44,504 nucleotides of DNA from Rhodoferax sp. OV413 (GTDB taxonomy: Bacteria > Pseudomonadota > Gammaproteobacteria > Burkholderiales > Burkholderiaceae_C), in NCBI RefSeq assembly GCF_945881795.1, contig NZ_CAMCVG010000009.1, forward strand, positions 1-44,504, read 5' to 3'. This document shows positions 36,086-43,667 of this stretch, piece by piece. The notes under the pieces were generated by a model that was not told the origin of the DNA, did not search any database, and was given only the letters and a program-made list of their open reading frames with translations. Made by a program: the position numbers and the translations under genes. Numbering within the stretch: the stretch's first letter is position 1; each line of letters begins with the position of its first letter.

Positions 36086-37252
36086 TCAGAAGTCGGGGTA
36101 GAGGCGTTGGGGGTTGAAGATGCCGGCTGGGTCAAACGCCGCCTTGAGGCGCCGGTGCATGGCCAGCTCCGTCGCAGAATAGGAGGAAAAACGGCTGCTA
36201 GCACCCGCCACATCGGCGCCATCAGCTACAAAAACAGTAGCATTTCCGCTGGCCGCCTGCGCAGCCGCCTGCAGCTGCGGTCCGGCCGAGAGCGGCGCCC
36301 ACAGCCAGCGCAGGCCGCCGTGCCATTCGACCAACTGCGGCCAAGGCAATTCGAGCACCGGCGCAGTCTGCGCCACCGACAAGCGCCACAGCACCAGCCC
36401 GGAGCCGATACCGGCGGTGAAGAAAGGCAGCTTCTGGTCGCGACAGAGGGTCCAGTCGGCAGCGGCCTGCGCGGTATCCATGCGCTCGCCGGGCACTTCG
36501 GCCAACATGCGCTGGCATGCCGCCTCTACCGCCGCCTTGGCGCCGCGCAATCGCACAAACAGCAGATCGCGCGCACCCGGGCTGCCCTCACCGTCGCGCA
36601 CCCAGCAGCTGGCGTTAAGCGGCAGCGGCTGCCCGCCCCAGCGGTGCAGATGCTCCAGCGCCTCGGCCTGCGACAGCGCAAACACCAGCGTGGCCTCGGC
36701 GGGCGCTACCGGCAGCACTTTGAGCGACACCTCGGTAATCAGGCCCAGCGTTCCCATGGCACCGGCCATCAGGCGCGAGACGTCGTAGCCGGCCACGTTT
36801 TTCATGACCTGGCCGCCGAAGGTGAGCAGCTCGCCGCTGCCGTTCACAAGCTTGAGGCCCAGCACAAAGTCGCGCACATTACCCGCGCTGGCCCGCGCCG
36901 GGCCGGCCAGACCGCAGGCCACCATGCCGCCCACGGTGGCGGAGCTGGAACCCGTTGCGGCATCGGCCGACCAGCCGAAGTGCGGCGGCTCAAAAGCAAG
37001 GCACTGGCCTTGCGCGGCCAGCAGGGCTTCGATCTCGCGCAGCGGTGTGCCGGCAGCGGCGGTAATTACCAGCTCGCTGGGCGCGTAATCAATCACACCG
37101 CTGAGGGTGCGGGTGTCAAGAATCGCGCCGTGGCCTGGCTGGCCATAGAAATTTTTGCTGCCACCGCCACGAATGTGCAGGGGGCTGCGCTGCTCAGCCG
37201 CTTCGCGGATCTGGTTCTGGAGGGGCTGTAGGGCGTCTGACAAGAGAGGCAT
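36086..37252 (-). CDS. glcE: Glycolate oxidase FAD-binding subunit
   Basis: 388 residues. A PCMH-type FAD domain at the N-terminus (LHIRGGGSKNFYGQP, SELVITAAAGTPLREIEALLA, SATVGGMVACGLAGPARASAGNVRDFVLGLKLVNG) and the C-terminal AAFDPAGIFNPQRLYPDF typical of GlcE. No ribosome site is seen before ATG 37252. A copy of the interspersed repeat lies in frame near the C-terminus (36194-36244), coding GNATVFVADGADVAGASS, a stretch that looks longer and more AT-rich than expected. glcD, usually just upstream, is absent: the next gene upstream is a lactonase. Confidence 0.92.
   Translation of the reverse strand: MPLLSDALQPLQNQIREAAEQRSPLHIRGGGSKNFYGQPGHGAILDTRTLSGVIDYAPSELVITAAAGTPLREIEALLAAQGQCLAFEPPHFGWSADAATGSSSATVGGMVACGLAGPARASAGNVRDFVLGLKLVNGSGELLTFGGQVMKNVAGYDVSRLMAGAMGTLGLITEVSLKVLPVAPAEATLVFALSQAEALEHLHRWGGQPLPLNASCWVRDGEGSPGARDLLFVRLRGAKAAVEAACQRMLAEVPGERMDTAQAAADWTLCRDQKLPFFTAGIGSGLVLWRLSVAQTAPVLELPWPQLVEWHGGLRWLWAPLSAGPQLQAAAQAASGNATVFVADGADVAGASSRFSSYSATELAMHRRLKAAFDPAGIFNPQRLYPDF
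36194..36244 (+). repeat. Interspersed palindromic repeat, copy 6 (inside glcE)
   Basis: GCTGCTAGCACCCGCCACAT, CGGCGCCATCAGCTACAAAA and ACAGTAGCAT align with CTCTAGCCCCCGCTGATAT, TGCGCAGACAGCTATATTTT and TTGTAGCA of copy 3. It is in frame with glcE. Confidence 0.65.
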
Positions 37253-37350
37253 GTAAAGGATGGTAAAGGCGCCACTTGCCGTGGGGCGTGAATTTTTTGA
37301 ACGCGTAGACGCCGGAAATTTGCGGCGCTCGCGGCCATCGCGGGCGGCGT

Positions 37351-38262
37351 TCAGTCGACGAAATACTGAACCGGCAAACCAGCCACATCCATGCGCATGA
37401 AAAACACCGCGCCCGAAAGCGGAAACTGCGCCAACTCTGCAGCGCTGCGGCCGTGGCGGGCGGTGGTGATGAACAGGGTTTTTAGGTCCTCGCCGCCAAA
37501 GCAGGGCATGGTCGGGCATTGGGCGGGCGTCTCCCAGCTGGCTGAGAGCGTGCCGTCGGGGGAGAACTTGCAGATTCGGCGACCCTCAAACATGGCGGCG
37601 TAGTAGTTGCCTTCCACATCAACCGCCGCACCGTCGGGCCGGCCGGCATAGTGGGTGTTCTCAAACGTCCAGCCCGCGGGCTTGGGCGCATGTTGGCGCC
37701 AGCTGCGGTGCGCACTCAGGGTGTTGGTCTGCAGGTCGTAGTCCCAGGCATGGGTGAGGTGGTCGGGCGTGTCGGACCAGTACAGCGTGCGGTTGTCGGG
37801 GCTCCAGGCCAGGCCGTTGGCGGTGAGCGCGTTGCCCGCCTGCTGCTGCACCACCGCGCTGCCGCTGCGGCAGTCAATCGAAAAGAGCGCGGCGGCGCGG
37901 GCGGCCTTGGGCTCATCGATGGTGCCTACCCAAAAGCGGCCCAGGGCATCGCATTTGCCGTCGTTGGCGCGGACGGTGGCGGTATCAAAGGGGAGCGTGG
38001 CGATGTGCTGCAGCTCGCCGCCCCACACCCGCGCGCGAAACACGCCGTGGCGCAGCGCCAGCACCAAGCCGCCGCCTGCAGCAGGCGCAATGCAGCCGGG
38101 CTCGGTGGGCATGTCCCAGCGCTGCACCGTGCCCATGTAAATATTGGCCCGCAGCACCGCCCGGCCCGGAATATCCACCCAATACAGCTGCTGCTCTTGC
38201 GGATGCCAGAAGGGCGACTCGCCCAGCGCAAAAACCTGCTCGCTCAGGGCCTGCCAGCTCAT
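37351..38262 (-). CDS. SMP-30/gluconolactonase family protein
   Basis: 303 residues, six-bladed propeller. LGESPFWHPQEQQLYWVDI carries the metal-binding Glu, RANDGKCDALGRFWVGTID the Asn/Asp region, NGLAWSPDNRTLYWSDT the second Asn and Asp, and RPDGAAVDVEGNYYAAMFEG the last conserved block. Members hydrolyse sugar lactones such as those of gluconate, arabinonate or xylonate pathways. It overlaps the upstream aldose 1-epimerase by 4 nt, so a sugar substrate is likely, but no sugar dehydrogenase or dehydratase is present here. Confidence 0.92.
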   Translation of the reverse strand: MSWQALSEQVFALGESPFWHPQEQQLYWVDIPGRAVLRANIYMGTVQRWDMPTEPGCIAPAAGGGLVLALRHGVFRARVWGGELQHIATLPFDTATVRANDGKCDALGRFWVGTIDEPKAARAAALFSIDCRSGSAVVQQQAGNALTANGLAWSPDNRTLYWSDTPDHLTHAWDYDLQTNTLSAHRSWRQHAPKPAGWTFENTHYAGRPDGAAVDVEGNYYAAMFEGRRICKFSPDGTLSASWETPAQCPTMPCFGGEDLKTLFITTARHGRSAAELAQFPLSGAVFFMRMDVAGLPVQYFVD

Positions 38263-39128
38263 GCCCTTGCTCCTTGCACCGCAATGCGCATGCTGCAGCT
38301 ATAGCTCTCGCCGGGCTGCAGCACCACCACACCGAGGCTCTCGGCACTCACGCCCGTGCTGGCCATCAGAGACAGCGCGTTGTTCACATGACTCACCGGC
38401 TCCACCGCAATGTTGTCGCGCTCGGGCGTGGTGAACACCACCAAACGGCTCAAGGCCGAGCTGACGGTGACACGCATCAGGCTGTCTTGCAGGGTGAGCG
38501 TGCCCGCCCATCCGTCAAAGCAGTGGTCGACCGTCAGGTCGGCAGCGGGCTGGTTGAGCCCCGCATTCGGCGCGCGATGGGTGGGAAGTTTGTCTGCTGC
38601 CATTTCCCACCGGCCGGTGCTGGCGAACTGCACATGTGCATCGGCGCGCTTCACAAAATACGGGTGCCAGCCCAGCCCCACGGGCGCAGCAGCGTGGCTC
38701 TGGTTGGTGATGCTCAGGCTCATGTCCAGCGCGCCGTCTTCGAGCTTGAAGGCCTGCGAACAATCGAAGTCAAACGGCCAGGCCGCATCAGCGCGGTGCT
38801 CCAGCGACAGCAGCGCGTAGTTTTCGCGGCTCTCAAGAACAGCCCATGGCCGTTCCCATCCGAGCCCGTGGATGGTGTGGGGCTCGGGGTCAAAGTTCTT
38901 GACCAAGGGATGGCTGGTGCCCGACCACTGCAGCTGCCCGTAGCCGATGCGGTTCGAAAATGGCACCAGCGGGTAGCTGCCAGACTGCCGCACGCTGGTG
39001 AGCTCGAGCGCGGGCGTGGAGCGCAGCACCGGAACATCTCGCAGCCACAACCCCGCCACAGAGCCGCCAAGCTCGGGGCAAATCTCACAGCGCAAGGCGC
39101 CGTGGCGCAGGGTCAGGGGGGTGCTCAT
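38259..39128 (-). CDS. Aldose 1-epimerase family protein
   Basis: 289 residues. FSNRIGYGQLQW is the substrate-loop Arg motif, HTIHGLGWERPW holds the first catalytic His, and GLGWHPYFVK the second. The late DNIAVEPVSH gives the catalytic Glu. It interconverts alpha and beta forms of a sugar. ATG 39128 is preferred; the frame stays open upstream but through a region that overlaps the amtB terminator. It is paired by overlap with the SMP-30 lactonase, which fits mutarotation and lactone opening of the same sugar. Confidence 0.92.
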   Translation of the reverse strand: MSTPLTLRHGALRCEICPELGGSVAGLWLRDVPVLRSTPALELTSVRQSGSYPLVPFSNRIGYGQLQWSGTSHPLVKNFDPEPHTIHGLGWERPWAVLESRENYALLSLEHRADAAWPFDFDCSQAFKLEDGALDMSLSITNQSHAAAPVGLGWHPYFVKRADAHVQFASTGRWEMAADKLPTHRAPNAGLNQPAADLTVDHCFDGWAGTLTLQDSLMRVTVSSALSRLVVFTTPERDNIAVEPVSHVNNALSLMASTGVSAESLGVVVLQPGESYSCSMRIAVQGARA

Positions 39129-39201
39129 GGTCGGGTTTCCGCTCGGAGAGGTGAAAAGGAAGGGGATAGAGGGCTGCCTGCATTGTGCACGTGGGGCGCA
39201 C

Positions 39202-39235
39202 AAAAAAGCCCGGCCAACCTTGCGGTTGCCGGGCT
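39202..39235 (-). terminator. Rho-independent terminator of glnK-amtB
   Basis: On the minus strand GCCCGGCAACC-GCAA-GGTTGGCCGGGC (one bulged C) runs into TTTTTT. It lies 54 nt after the amtB stop and about 75 nt before the start of the aldose 1-epimerase gene, so the two operons are separated. Confidence 0.88.
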
Positions 39236-39288
39236 GCAATTTCTAAAAGAACCTGCTTGGTAACTGCAGCACCCGGCTGCAGAACCTG

Positions 39289-40791
39289 TTAGCGGTTGTA
39301 AGCGGTTTCGCCGTGGCTGGAGATGTCCAGACCTTCGCGCTCTTCTTCTTCCGAGACGCGCAGACCGATCACCAGGTCCACTAACTTGAAGGCGATGTAC
39401 GCCACCACAGCCGACCAGATCACGGTGATCAGCACGCCTTGCAGTTGGATCCAGACTTGGCCGCTGATGGAGTAGCCGTCAGCCACCTTGTTGGCAACAT
39501 AGTCGTAGACGCCGGTGCCACCCAAGGAAGGCGCAGCAAATACGCCGGTCAACAGGGCGCCGACGATACCGCCCACTCCGTGCACGCCAAACACATCCAC
39601 TGAGTCATCTGCACCCAGCAGGCGCTTCAGGCCATTCACACCCCACAGGCAGGCGAAGCCACCCACCAGGCCGATGATGATGGAACCCATGGGGCCCACA
39701 AAACCGCATGCGGGGGTAATGGCAACCAGGCCGGCCACCGCGCCGGAGGCAGCGCCGAGCATGGATGCCTTGCCGCGGGACAGGGCTTCACCGGTAATCC
39801 AGGCAAGGGTCGCAGCTGCAGTGGCCAGCATGGTGTTCAGGAAGGCCAGGGCAGTCAAGCCGTTGGCTTCCAGGTTGGAGCCGGCGTTAAAGCCGAACCA
39901 GCCGAACCACAGCATGGCAGCGCCCACCATGGTCAGGGTCAGGCTGTGAGGGGCCATGGGCTCTTTGCCGTAGCCGATACGCTTGCCCACCATGAAGGCG
40001 CCCACCAGGCCGGCAACCGCGGCATTGATGTGCACCACCGTGCCGCCGGCGAAGTCCAGCGCGCCCTTAGCCCACAGGTAGCCGGCAGCAGCAGCCACTT
40101 TTTCCAGCGAAGCCGCGTCAGTAATGGCGTCGGGGCCGGCCCAGTACCAGACCATGTGCGCCACCGGCAGGTAGCTGAAGGTGAACCACAGCACACAGAA
40201 GGCAAGCACCGCGGCGAACTTGATGCGCTCGGCAAAGGCGCCCACGATCAGCGCGCAGGTGATGGCTGCAAAGGTAGCCTGGAAGGCGACAAATGTGAGC
40301 TCAGGAATGACCACGCCCTTGCTGAAGGTAGCGGCCACGGAATCAACCGTGATGCCCTTGAGGAACAGCTTGTCGAAGGATCCGAAAAATGCGCCGTCTC
40401 CACCAAAGGCCAGCGTGTAACCGTAAACGGCCCACAGGATGTAGATCAGTGTGGTCACGACAAACACTTGCATCAGCACGGACAGCATGTTCTTGCTGCG
40501 CACCAAACCGCCGTAGAACAAGGCCAAGCCGGGCACGGTCATGAACAGCACCAGCGCGGTAGCTATCGTCATAAAGGCGGTGTCGCCTTTGTTGGGGGCA
40601 GGGGCAACCGCGGGTGCCGCTTCAGCGGGCGCTGCGGCATCGGCCGCGGCTGCGGGTGCAGTAGAGGCGGGGGCGGCAGCAACTGCGGCAGCGGGTGTGT
40701 CAGCCGCGGGGGCTGCAGTTTGGGCTACCGTGAAGGAGCCTGCTGTCAGCAAACCCAGACCCAGGGCCAATGTGGCGAGAAGTTTTTTCAT
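39289..40791 (-). CDS. amtB: Ammonium transporter (Amt/MEP family)
   Basis: 500 residues. A signal peptide (MKKLLATLALGLGLLTAGSFTVAQ) is followed by an Ala/Pro-rich linker (about 25-68) and then 11 membrane segments. Family blocks include VPGLALFYGGLVRSKN, WFTFSYLPVAHMVW, GALDFAGGTVVHINAAVAGL (first pore His), MLWFGWFGFNAGS and DDSVDVFGVHGVGGIVGALLTGVF (second pore His). It conducts ammonium across the inner membrane under control of the PII protein encoded just upstream. ATG 40791 is preferred to GTG 40803. The linker of more than 40 residues before the first pore helix is long for the family. Confidence 0.96.
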   Translation of the reverse strand: MKKLLATLALGLGLLTAGSFTVAQTAAPAADTPAAAVAAAPASTAPAAAADAAAPAEAAPAVAPAPNKGDTAFMTIATALVLFMTVPGLALFYGGLVRSKNMLSVLMQVFVVTTLIYILWAVYGYTLAFGGDGAFFGSFDKLFLKGITVDSVAATFSKGVVIPELTFVAFQATFAAITCALIVGAFAERIKFAAVLAFCVLWFTFSYLPVAHMVWYWAGPDAITDAASLEKVAAAAGYLWAKGALDFAGGTVVHINAAVAGLVGAFMVGKRIGYGKEPMAPHSLTLTMVGAAMLWFGWFGFNAGSNLEANGLTALAFLNTMLATAAATLAWITGEALSRGKASMLGAASGAVAGLVAITPACGFVGPMGSIIIGLVGGFACLWGVNGLKRLLGADDSVDVFGVHGVGGIVGALLTGVFAAPSLGGTGVYDYVANKVADGYSISGQVWIQLQGVLITVIWSAVVAYIAFKLVDLVIGLRVSEEEEREGLDISSHGETAYNR

Positions 40792-40810
40792 GGTGAGGCT
40801 CACTTTCTAG

Positions 40811-41158
<348 letters not shown>

Positions 41159-41280
41159 TCAGCTAAGTAGTTGATTGCAGGGTCCGGGCCTGGTCTTGGC
41201 GCTCACCAGGCTGCAGGAGCTACAGGGGTTTAAGCAGAAGTCGTGCCAGCCCGTTTTGCTGGCTGGGCGCACAGAAATTC

Positions 41281-41309
41281 TTGCCCTCGCGGACGGGCTG
41301 GGCTAAGAT
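41281..41309 (+). promoter_or_regulatory. comM sigma-70 promoter
   Basis: TTGCCC (41281-41286), a 17-nt spacer and TAAGAT (41304-41309). The expected start site, about 41316, falls inside the LexA box. Confidence 0.6.
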
Positions 41310-41311
41310 AA

Positions 41312-41327
41312 CTGTATAAAACAACAG
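41312..41327. promoter_or_regulatory. LexA-type box upstream of comM
   Basis: CTGTATAAAACAACAG keeps the invariant CTG-N10-CAG and the outer ACTGT/ACAGT arms but is less perfect in the centre than the radA site. It starts 3 nt after the predicted -10, 70 nt before the comM ATG. Confidence 0.6.
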
Positions 41328-41397
41328 TGCGCACATGCTTGGTGCGGGGCGGTTCCAGGTACCGGCTTGTCGCGCACCTTTTTGGGATGTCCGGAAC

Positions 41398-42966
41398 ATG
41401 AGCTTGTCTTTGGTGCAAAGCAGGGCCCTTTTGGGTCTGGAGGCGGTGCAAGTCACTGTGGAGGTCCACCTCGCCAACGGCCTGCCCAGCTTCACGCTGG
41501 TAGGGCTGGCCGATGTGGAGGTGAAAGAAGCCCGCGAGCGGGTGCGCTGCGCCATCCAAAACAGCGGGCTGGACTTTCCGAACAACAAGCGCATTACCGT
41601 GAACCTTGCGCCAGCCGACCTGCCCAAAGACTCCGGCAGGCTCGACCTGCCGATTGCCTTGGGCATTCTGGCGGCCAGCGGCCAGATCGATAGCGCTGCG
41701 CTTGCCGGTTTTGAGTTTGCTGGCGAGTTGTCGCTTTCGGGCGAGCTGCGTGCGGTGCGGGGCGCGCTGGCCATGGCGCTGGCTTTGCGCAAAACCAAAC
41801 CCGGCGCGCCGCAGAGATGCCCCCAACTGGTACTGCCGCCGGGCAATGCCGAAGAGGCTGCGCTGGTTCCCGAATCCCGGGTGGTGCGCGCCCGCCATTT
41901 GCTCGATGTGGTGCACCATTTCGCGCCGGGCGGGCAGGCCAAGGATGCCGAAGGCCAGCCGCTGGAACAAGACCCCGAGGGCTGGGTGCGGGTGGAGCCC
42001 GCGCCGTTGCAGCCCGCCAGCGCGGGCCCCGACATGGCCGACGTGAAAGGGCAGGCAGCTGCCAAGCGCGCCTTGGAGATTGCGGTAGCCGGCGGCCACA
42101 GCCTCTTGCTGGTGGGGCCCCCGGGCTCGGGCAAGTCCATGCTCGCGCAGCGCTTTGCCGGCCTGCTGCCGGACCTCAGCACCGATGAAGCGCTGGAGAG
42201 CGCGGCCATCGGCAGCCTGTGCGGGCGTTTTGATGTCCAGCACTGGGGCCAGCGCCCCACCTGCAGCCCGCACCATTCGGCCAGCGCAGTCGCTCTGGTG
42301 GGGGGTGGCTCGCCACCCCGGCCGGGCGAGATATCGCTGGCGCACCATGGCGTGCTGTTTTTAGATGAGTTGCCCGAGTTTCCGCGCCCCGCCCTGGAGG
42401 CGCTGCGCGAGCCGCTGGAAACCGGCACTATCACCATCGCGCGGGCCGCGCGGCGGGCTGAGTTTCCGGCGCGCTTTCAGCTGGTGGCCGCCATGAACCC
42501 CTGCCCGTGCGGCTACTTGGGCTCGGGAAGCCGCAGCTGCCGCTGCACGCCCGACCAGGTGCTGCGCTACCAAGGCAAACTCAGCGGCCCGCTGATGGAC
42601 CGCATCGACCTGCATGTCGAGGTGCCCGCCCTGCAGGCCAACGAACTTCTGAGCAGCCCGCCCGGCGAAGGCAGCGCCGCCATCCGCGAACGCAGCGGGG
42701 AGGCCCGAAACCGCGCGCTGCAGCGTCAAGGCAGCAGCAACCACGCTCTGGCTGGCCAGGCTATTGATCAATTTGTCGCGCTTGATGCAGGCGCCGCCAA
42801 GTTTTTGCAAACCGCAGCCGCTCAGCTGGGTTGGTCTGCCCGAAGCACCCACCGCACCCTCAAAATCGCCCGCACCATCGCAGACCTGGCCAAAAGCGAA
42901 GCCACCCTGCTCCCTCATGTGGCCGAGGCTATGCAGTACCGCAGGGTGTTGAAGGCGGGGGCGTGA
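41398..42966 (+). CDS. comM: ComM branch-migration helicase (YifB/Mg-chelatase-like AAA+)
   Basis: 522 residues. N-terminal Lon-protease-like domain (MSLSLVQSRALLGLEAVQV, LPSFTLVGLADVEVKEARERV), AAA+ core with Walker A GPPGSGKS and Walker B GVLFLDELPEF, a zinc-binding Cys cluster NPCPCGYLGSGSRSCRC and the C-terminal Mg_chelatase_C region with SARSTHRTLKIARTIADL. ComM is a hexameric helicase that moves DNA branches during natural transformation. ATG 41398 is chosen as start; ATG 41335 is open but adds non-family residues. The LexA-type box suggests SOS control. Confidence 0.95.
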   Translation: MSLSLVQSRALLGLEAVQVTVEVHLANGLPSFTLVGLADVEVKEARERVRCAIQNSGLDFPNNKRITVNLAPADLPKDSGRLDLPIALGILAASGQIDSAALAGFEFAGELSLSGELRAVRGALAMALALRKTKPGAPQRCPQLVLPPGNAEEAALVPESRVVRARHLLDVVHHFAPGGQAKDAEGQPLEQDPEGWVRVEPAPLQPASAGPDMADVKGQAAAKRALEIAVAGGHSLLLVGPPGSGKSMLAQRFAGLLPDLSTDEALESAAIGSLCGRFDVQHWGQRPTCSPHHSASAVALVGGGSPPRPGEISLAHHGVLFLDELPEFPRPALEALREPLETGTITIARAARRAEFPARFQLVAAMNPCPCGYLGSGSRSCRCTPDQVLRYQGKLSGPLMDRIDLHVEVPALQANELLSSPPGEGSAAIRERSGEARNRALQRQGSSNHALAGQAIDQFVALDAGAAKFLQTAAAQLGWSARSTHRTLKIARTIADLAKSEATLLPHVAEAMQYRRVLKAGA

Positions 42967-42990
42967 TGGAGTCGTTTCCGAAGGTGGGCA

Positions 42991-43039
42991 CGCTGCTATC
43001 AATTAGTGCTTGCATTGCTACAAGTGCTGGCTAGAATTG
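42991..43039 (-). repeat. Interspersed palindromic repeat, copy 7 (hicA promoter region)
   Basis: Read on the minus strand it is AATTCTAGCCAGCACTTGTA, GCAATGCAAGCACTAATTGA, TAGCAGC, aligning with TCTAGCCCCCGCTGATAT, TGCGCAGACAGCTATATT and TAGCA of copy 3. It is the only copy in this orientation and ends just before hicA. Confidence 0.5.
43010..43037 (+). promoter_or_regulatory. Predicted hicAB promoter
   Basis: TTGCAT (43010-43015), a 16-nt spacer and TAGAAT (43032-43037), 7 nt before the hicA ATG. Both hexamers lie inside repeat copy 7. Confidence 0.5.
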
Positions 43040-43044
43040 CAGTC

Positions 43045-43299
43045 ATGAATAGCAAGCAGCGTAAGACACTGGAAGCTATCTTTTTGCGGCCAACGCTCTC
43101 CACTATCGTGTTCAGCGATATCGAGCGCCTACTGTTGGCCTGTGGCGCGTTGCTTACCGAGCGCGAGGGCTCGCGCATCAAGTTCAGTACCGACACCCAG
43201 GAATGGCATGCGCACCGGCCCCATCCCGGTAAAGAAGCAAAGAAGTACCAAGTCGAAGGTGTGCGGGAATTTCTGGAAAGAATTGGAGTACGACCATGA
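43045..43299 (+). CDS. hicA: HicA family mRNA interferase toxin
   Basis: 84 residues, double-stranded-RNA-binding-like fold. GALLTEREGSRIKFS and HAHRPHPGKEAKKYQVEGVREFLERIG include the HRPHPGKE segment with the catalytic His. HicA toxins cleave mRNA when freed from HicB. ATG 43045 gives the family N-terminus (SKQRKTLEAIF); an in-frame ATG at 43006 lies inside the repeat. The stop overlaps the hicB ATG by 4 nt. AT content is higher than in neighbouring genes, in line with horizontal arrival. Confidence 0.9.
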   Translation: MNSKQRKTLEAIFLRPTLSTIVFSDIERLLLACGALLTEREGSRIKFSTDTQEWHAHRPHPGKEAKKYQVEGVREFLERIGVRP

Positions 43300-43628
43300 G
43301 CAAGATGACCTACAAAGGCTACACGGCGCGCGTCGAGTTTGATGAATCTGATGAGATATTTGTGGGCCGCGTGCTGGGCATCCATGCGATTGTTGGTTTT
43401 CACGGGGAAACCGTTGCCGGGCTTCGCAAAGATTTCGAAGCGGCCATCGATTTCTTGATCGAGGACTGCAAGGCGAGGGGTGTGGAACCTGAAAAACCGG
43501 CGAGCGGCAAGCTCATGCTCCGGGTCCCCCCTGAAGTTCACAGCGCCGCGCTGATTGCCGCCCAAGCGAGCGGCACCAGCTTGAATCAATGGGCTGTAAA
43601 AGTCCTCAACGAAGCAGCCCGCGCCTGA
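43296..43628 (+). CDS. hicB: HicB family antitoxin with RHH domain
   Basis: 110 residues. The N-terminal partly degraded RNase H-like domain (YKGYTARVEFDESDEIFVGRVLGI, FHGETVAGLRKDFEAAIDFLIEDCKARG) binds the toxin; the C-terminal part (GKLMLRVPPEVHSAALIAAQASGTSLNQWAVKVLNEA) is a ribbon-helix-helix DNA-binding domain, so it should also autoregulate the operon. Order toxin-antitoxin, coupled by ATGA, is standard for hicAB. Convergent with metH, 39 nt away, with no clear terminator. Confidence 0.92.
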   Translation: MSKMTYKGYTARVEFDESDEIFVGRVLGIHAIVGFHGETVAGLRKDFEAAIDFLIEDCKARGVEPEKPASGKLMLRVPPEVHSAALIAAQASGTSLNQWAVKVLNEAARA

Positions 43629-43667
43629 GCTCAGGCTATCGGCTGGAGCTCACGACACGCCCCAGTC

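Noticed and set aside
40555..40580. Further repeat copy in amtB (GCGGTAGCTATCG)
   Set aside because: The similarity covers only about a dozen bases and the protein stretch (TIATALVLFMTVPG) is ordinary conserved AmtB sequence.
41220..42437. Long minus-strand open frame antisense to comM
   Set aside because: It is low-complexity (Ser/Arg/Pro-rich), has no family pattern, and comM on the other strand is complete; it is a codon-bias shadow.
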